Source: Gammaproteobacteria bacterium UBA7310 (lineage in GTDB: Bacteria > Pseudomonadota > Gammaproteobacteria > Pseudomonadales > Ketobacteraceae). From it: 47,663 bases of DNA. Below the pieces are notes generated by a model. It saw nothing but the letters and a program-made list of their open reading frames with translations, was not told the origin of the DNA and did not search any database. The stretch covers positions 1 through 47,663 of the forward strand of contig DKQK01000074.1 in the NCBI GenBank assembly GCA_002471665.1, in the 5' to 3' direction. Below, piece by piece: positions 43,565-47,663 of the stretch; positions within the stretch are counted from its first letter, which is position 1, and each line of letters opens with the position of its first letter. Position numbers and translations under genes: made by a program.

Positions 43565-44623
43565 ATGAATCGAAAAATCATACACATCGACTGCGATTGC
43601 TTTTACGCCGCAGTGGAAATGCGGGATGACCCCAGCTTACGGCATCGTCCCATCGCGGTGGGCGGCGATCCGGGGCGACGCGGCGTAATTTCCACCTGCA
43701 ATTATGAAGCGCGGGAATACGGCGTGCGCTCGGCAATGGCGTCGGCCCACGCGCGCCGGCTGTGCCCGGAGCTCATCATCCTGCCCCCGCGCATCGGTTA
43801 TTACAAAGAGGTTTCCCAGCAGATCCACCGCATATTTCGCATGTTCACCGACACCATTGAGCCATTGTCGCTGGACGAAGCCTATCTGGACGTCACTGAG
43901 CAACCCCACTACCGGGGCAGTGCCACCCGCATGGGAGAGGCCATCCGCAAACAGGTTCGCTCGCAGGTGGGCATAACCGTGTCAGCCGGCGTCGCACCCA
44001 ATAAGTTTCTGGCAAAAATAGCCAGTGACTGGAACAAGCCAGATGGGCTCTGCGTCATTCCTCCACATAAAACCGACACCTTCATTCAGCAACTTCCGGT
44101 GGAAAAGCTGCATGGTGTAGGCCGGGTCACTGCGCAAAAATTGCATAACCTTGGCATTCGTACCTGCGCGGATATTCGCCGTTATGAACGGTTTGAGTTT
44201 ATAGATAGTGTCGGCGGTTTTGGCGAGCACCTATACCGGCTGGCCCATGGCATTGACGAACGGCCGGTACAGCCACGCTCCAGCCGCAAATCGGTCAGTG
44301 TGGAACACACTTACCCCAATGATTTGCCGGATATCGCTTCCTGCCAGGAAAAACTACCGGAGCTGAAGCAGAAGCTGGAAGAACGCTTGCAGCGCTCCGG
44401 GGGCTTGCACCCTATCAAGAAAGCCTTCGTGAAGCTGAAGTTTTCAGACTTTACCAGCACCACAATGGAATGTTGTGAGGGCAACCCGTCACTGGATACT
44501 TACCGGAGCCTGTTTGATCAGGCCTTCAAGCGCAAAGCCATGGCAGTGCGCTTGCTGGGTGTGGGTGTCCGCTTCCAGGAGCACGAACCGGCACCTCACA
44601 ACCAGATCGCCTTTGAATTCTAG
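43565..44623 (+). CDS. dinB: DNA polymerase IV (Y family)
   Basis: 352 aa, matching E. coli DinB (351). It is a translesion polymerase that bypasses minor-groove lesions. Visible motifs: HIDCDCFYAAVEM (first catalytic Asp), the LSLDEAYLDVT pair with the other catalytic acids, and the little-finger region. The C-terminus lacks a clear beta-clamp motif of the QL-x-LF kind. It diverges from the LexA-like gene across an SOS box, and its stop overlaps that of the convergent hydrolase by 4 nt. Confidence 0.96.
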   Translation: MNRKIIHIDCDCFYAAVEMRDDPSLRHRPIAVGGDPGRRGVISTCNYEAREYGVRSAMASAHARRLCPELIILPPRIGYYKEVSQQIHRIFRMFTDTIEPLSLDEAYLDVTEQPHYRGSATRMGEAIRKQVRSQVGITVSAGVAPNKFLAKIASDWNKPDGLCVIPPHKTDTFIQQLPVEKLHGVGRVTAQKLHNLGIRTCADIRRYERFEFIDSVGGFGEHLYRLAHGIDERPVQPRSSRKSVSVEHTYPNDLPDIASCQEKLPELKQKLEERLQRSGGLHPIKKAFVKLKFSDFTSTTMECCEGNPSLDTYRSLFDQAFKRKAMAVRLLGVGVRFQEHEPAPHNQIAFEF

Positions 44624-45801
44624 CGCAGCCAGTCCGTAAGCATTGCGTACAAGCGGGCATCCTGTAACAGAGTGATGTGCCCCACATCATCCAGCATGGA
44701 GCGCTTGATTCTGGGATGCTGCTGCGGAAAATGGGGGCCGCCCATCGCACTTTCTTCCGGTACCAGCCCATCCCCCAGCCATCTCTGTCCTGGTTCATAA
44801 AACTTGCGGGCGCCCAGCAGTAAATGCTCGCACCCCTCATGGAATGGCAACACATGCTGCTCATGGGGCTGGTCAAGAGGCTCACTGATATTAGCGTGAC
44901 GCAAACTGCGAATACCCTGACTTCGAATATTCCCCAGCGCCATTAAGGGTCTGGCATAGGGTGTCACACCCAGAATGGAATTTGCCATATTGCCTATTTT
45001 TTCCATCGGGGCGCCATCATGGGGCGATGCAAGATAGGCTGCGTGACTTAAGGCCTGCAACCAGGGCTGATCTTCGCGCTGGGCCACATGGCAAGCGCTG
45101 CGAATCAACAGGCCACCCATACTGTGCCCGATCATACGTAACTGCTTCCCGTTATCGGTGCGCCAGTGGGCAGCCAGCAATTGCGCCAGCGCCGAACCGT
45201 TTTCCCAGATGGGTAAGCCGGAGTTATAGCGCAACCAGGCCACACCGAAGCCCTGCTGACGCAGCGCGGCCACAAAGCTCCGATTATCCGGGCCCTGCCA
45301 ATCACTTTCACTCAAACATAAGCCGTGGATCAACAGAACCACACCTTGATCACTCTCTGCCTGTAATGCTGCTAACGACACATCACTGCCGTGCTCATCA
45401 ACACACTCCATGGTCAGCGCCAAAGGATGATCCCATTCCTCCAGTTTGTCCCCAAACACCCCATTCATGGCACTGCGCACCCGGTGCAAGGGTTGCGAAA
45501 CCCGCTCTGTAGGAACCTGCTCCAGCGCCTTATGCAATTGATTGGAAGCGTGCTCCAAGACCAGCTTTACCAACAGGTACGCTTTTGGCGCCTTGTCCAG
45601 GTCCGCCTGGTGCTGCTTATCCCAGGGTAGGGGGGTATCCCGCCAGGTATGATGCATTTCGCCCACCACCCGGGTCAGCTCGCCACCAGAGCGCAGGAAC
45701 AAAGAAAACAACCCAAGTAACCAGTGGGCCGGAGAAAGGTGTGACTTATCCTTTTTTGTGCGCGGCGCTGAAGGCGTCGCAGACAGGCTTGAATCGCTCA
45801 T
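44620..45801 (-). CDS. Alpha/beta hydrolase, lipase-like (PGAP1 type)
   Basis: 393 aa. The nucleophile elbow GHSMGG and the oxyanion-hole LLIHGLCLSESDW are clear; a C-terminal DVGHITLL supplies the catalytic His. The N-terminal 150 residues are a helical extension outside the core. No signal peptide is seen, though a hydrophobic stretch lies near residues 27-36. It probably cleaves an ester of a lipid; with the WS/DGAT gene on the same strand it may turn over neutral lipid. The ribosome binding site is weak. Confidence 0.88.
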   Translation of the reverse strand: MSDSSLSATPSAPRTKKDKSHLSPAHWLLGLFSLFLRSGGELTRVVGEMHHTWRDTPLPWDKQHQADLDKAPKAYLLVKLVLEHASNQLHKALEQVPTERVSQPLHRVRSAMNGVFGDKLEEWDHPLALTMECVDEHGSDVSLAALQAESDQGVVLLIHGLCLSESDWQGPDNRSFVAALRQQGFGVAWLRYNSGLPIWENGSALAQLLAAHWRTDNGKQLRMIGHSMGGLLIRSACHVAQREDQPWLQALSHAAYLASPHDGAPMEKIGNMANSILGVTPYARPLMALGNIRSQGIRSLRHANISEPLDQPHEQHVLPFHEGCEHLLLGARKFYEPGQRWLGDGLVPEESAMGGPHFPQQHPRIKRSMLDDVGHITLLQDARLYAMLTDWLR

Positions 45802-45990
45802 ATTGAGGTCTCACTTGCTGTGTACATATGTGCACTGTAAATGAGAGGCTCGATATTGGCAAGAAATGAATTTAGTTAACAATTCGCGGTTACAGCCGGG
45901 TATAGCGGTGTAAATCCGGCGGTTGCAGTAAAAACTGAACTATATTTTGTGAGTACAACCAATCACTTAATAGGAAGTGCTCCGATCAGG

Positions 45991-47409
45991 CTACTCCGAG
46001 AGGGCTTGCTTGGCCCGCTTGCTCTGGCGCTTGGGTGGTGGGCTCATTCCCAAATCGGTTTCCAGCTCCAATAGTGCATCATCCAGATACTGTAGCAAGC
46101 GCTGCATACTGGGTAGCGTGCGCCGGCAACCCACAATGCCGAATTCCAGCCGGTCTTCGTAACTGATAATGGTAATGTTCAGCGCCATATGATTCACAAT
46201 GGCAGACACCGGGTAGAACCGCTCCAGCCGGGCGCCATTCCAATACTGGGTCTTTTCCGGCCCCGGCACATTGGAAATAACAACATTGAACGCCAACCAT
46301 TGTGGTATCAGACCGGTCAATAGCGTTAAACCGCTGGGTGCCAGGGTCACCGCTGTGTAATTAATGGCCTCTTCCTTGGACATGCGGTGGAATTTTTCCT
46401 TGGCTTCATCCACCGATTGCTTGATCACTTCGAGCCGGTTGAGACTGCCTTTCCGATGCGTGGCCAGATTGGCGAGAATCACCCCCACCTGATTGCCACC
46501 AATACTGTCATCCCGGCGCAGCGACACCGGCACCATAGCCACCAGAGGTTGCTTGGGCAGGCAATCATAGGATTGCAGGTAATGCCGTAAAGCGGAGCCA
46601 CACATGGCGAGGATAATGTCATTGGTGGTAGACCCGGTTTGCCGTGCAATGGCCTTCAAACGAGCCCGCTCAAACGACTGTGCAGCAAATCGTCGTGAGC
46701 CGGTAATGGGCTGATTCAGGCGGCATTGGGGCGCCTTGAATACGTTGGCGTACTCCGGATTGGCCCGCGCCGCCTTGATGGTGTTGTACAAGGCACTGGC
46801 CACTGGCCGTACGGTGGCAATCTGACCACCAACCAACGACCCCGCCACTTTCAGGGCAGACAGGATACCTTCAGCCGGTTTTCCTTCCTGGGCTCGGGGG
46901 GAGAGGGGCATTTGCCACACCGGGGGCATATTCATTTGAGCCGGATCATCACCCAGCATTTTCATGGTGGTGCGCATGGCGGATACGCCATCCAGCAAAG
47001 AATGGTGCACCTTGGTATACAGAGCGAAATGGCGGCCATTCATCGCCTCGATCAGATAACTCTCCCACAATGGACGGCTGCGATCCAGCAGGTTGCCATG
47101 TTCTATGGAGATGAACGAAAACAGCTCTTTAATACCTCCGGGACGGGGCAGCGCCACATGACGAAAATGATGATTGATATCAAACGCGGAATCATGATCC
47201 CAACAATTGCCCCGCCAACGTTCCACTAAACGCTGATCGAACGGATAAGTGGGCGCGGTGCAGTCGCGCATTTGCTGGGCCAGATCACTGACAAAATGAC
47301 TCGGTGCCCCTTTGGGGTATTCAAATATCAACAACCCTGCCACATGCATAGGTTGATGGCGTCGTTCCAACCAGAGAAACAAGTCGTCCAGTAAGGAAAG
47401 ATTCTTCAT
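45991..47409 (-). CDS. Wax ester synthase / diacylglycerol acyltransferase (WS/DGAT)
   Basis: 472 aa, the normal size for this enzyme. It joins acyl-CoA to a fatty alcohol or diacylglycerol at the membrane to make storage wax esters or triacylglycerol. Key motifs are the catalytic HHSLLDG (residues 135-141), PLW (113-115), TNDIILAMCG and NVPGPEK. The ATG at 47409 has GAGG 8 nt upstream and gives MKNLSLLDDLFLWLE, the common start; the longer upstream frame is not needed. It is followed on the same strand by an alpha/beta hydrolase after about 190 nt. Confidence 0.95.
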   Translation of the reverse strand: MKNLSLLDDLFLWLERRHQPMHVAGLLIFEYPKGAPSHFVSDLAQQMRDCTAPTYPFDQRLVERWRGNCWDHDSAFDINHHFRHVALPRPGGIKELFSFISIEHGNLLDRSRPLWESYLIEAMNGRHFALYTKVHHSLLDGVSAMRTTMKMLGDDPAQMNMPPVWQMPLSPRAQEGKPAEGILSALKVAGSLVGGQIATVRPVASALYNTIKAARANPEYANVFKAPQCRLNQPITGSRRFAAQSFERARLKAIARQTGSTTNDIILAMCGSALRHYLQSYDCLPKQPLVAMVPVSLRRDDSIGGNQVGVILANLATHRKGSLNRLEVIKQSVDEAKEKFHRMSKEEAINYTAVTLAPSGLTLLTGLIPQWLAFNVVISNVPGPEKTQYWNGARLERFYPVSAIVNHMALNITIISYEDRLEFGIVGCRRTLPSMQRLLQYLDDALLELETDLGMSPPPKRQSKRAKQALSE

Positions 47410-47663
47410 GTTGACTACCTCGTATAGGCTGCCAGGTGGTGGCCAGCTGATAGACATTCCCATTGTCACAGGCCGCTGCAACGGCTTCTTATGCGTTATT
47501 CGTTGGGAACATTAGCGCTATGGGGGTTAACCTGTATAGTCTCAGATCAATAAGTGACGGACTTTTCACTCACAACACAACCACACATTGTAATTTTCGG
47601 TCAAAAAAAACCATTACCTAACCGCATTCAACACAAGCTTCTTTATCAATGTATAAAAGTTAA
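47410..47663. other. 254-nt end region, promoter side of the WS/DGAT gene
   Basis: The sequence becomes AT-rich towards the end. I see no gene, repeat or terminator. It probably holds the promoter of the WS/DGAT gene and the start of a region outside this window. Confidence 0.4.

Noticed and set aside
1..47663. CRISPR arrays, tRNA or rRNA genes, insertion sequences, prophage genes
   Set aside because: I found no regular spaced repeats, cloverleaf-like segments, transposase or phage proteins in either strand.

Overview
The window looks like core chromosome of a gammaproteobacterium, probably a marine or oil-associated lineage of the Alcanivorax/Ketobacter/Marinobacter kind. The evidence is a wax ester synthase/DGAT, a phasin, a TRAP transporter, DNA polymerase II, an EfpL (YeiP) factor, an E. 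coli-type LexA box and Pseudomonadales-like gene sets. The genus is an inference. I see no rRNA, tRNA, insertion sequence, prophage or CRISPR array. Genes are dense, intact and on both strands.

Layout. 0-4.9 kb: an AlkB-type repair dioxygenase, then four ATGA-coupled genes (retropepsin-like 'zinc protease', inactive transglutaminase with 7 TM helices, RimK-like ATP-grasp ligase, TetR regulator) and a 58-aa small protein. 4.9-7.3 kb: a 7TMR-DISM diguanylate cyclase diverging from a PilZ protein. 7.3-10.8 kb: an AT-rich gap with DnaA-box-like sites, an unknown 232-aa protein, the helicase DinG and a small membrane protein. 11-15.7 kb: a TRAP-like system (lipoprotein, AdeT-like binding protein, fused permease). 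15.7-20.6 kb: TesB, CheX, PolB and XthA. 20.7-27.6 kb: a Crp/Fnr regulator, a membrane protein, an S51-like peptidase, a phosphoesterase, a PreP-like M16 protease and a DEDD exonuclease. 28-32.3 kb: a DUF815 ATPase, a TIGR03545-like protein, a lipoprotein and a DUF1461 protein. 32.3-35.3 kb: an orphan ParA, a DUF1232 protein, a phasin with a coupled TM protein, and an SCP2-like TM protein. 35.6-39.2 kb: two DUF445 paralogues, EfpL and a CDGSH protein. 39.2-42.6 kb: a beta-lactamase-fold esterase, DUF4112, a coiled-coil TM protein and a membrane-tethered response regulator. 42.8-47.4 kb: a LexA-like protein and DinB diverging around one SOS box, an alpha/beta hydrolase and a wax ester synthase/DGAT.

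Three themes recur. DNA repair: AlkB, DinG, PolB, XthA, a DEDD exonuclease, a LexA-like protein and DinB. Storage lipid and acyl-CoA use: TesB, phasin, a lipase-like hydrolase and WS/DGAT. Membrane-tethered proteins of unknown function: DUF445 pair, SCP2-TM, REC-TM and coiled-coil-TM.

The best candidates for something undescribed are: (1) the orphan ParA/DUF1232/phasin/TM block, which may position storage granules; (2) a composite DnaA-box element present twice with the same spacing and the same orientation to the next gene; (3) the LexA-like repressor with a degenerate N-terminus facing dinB across one SOS box; (4) a nine-codon leader ORF coupled by ATGA to the second DUF445 gene; and (5) the membrane-tethered response regulator.
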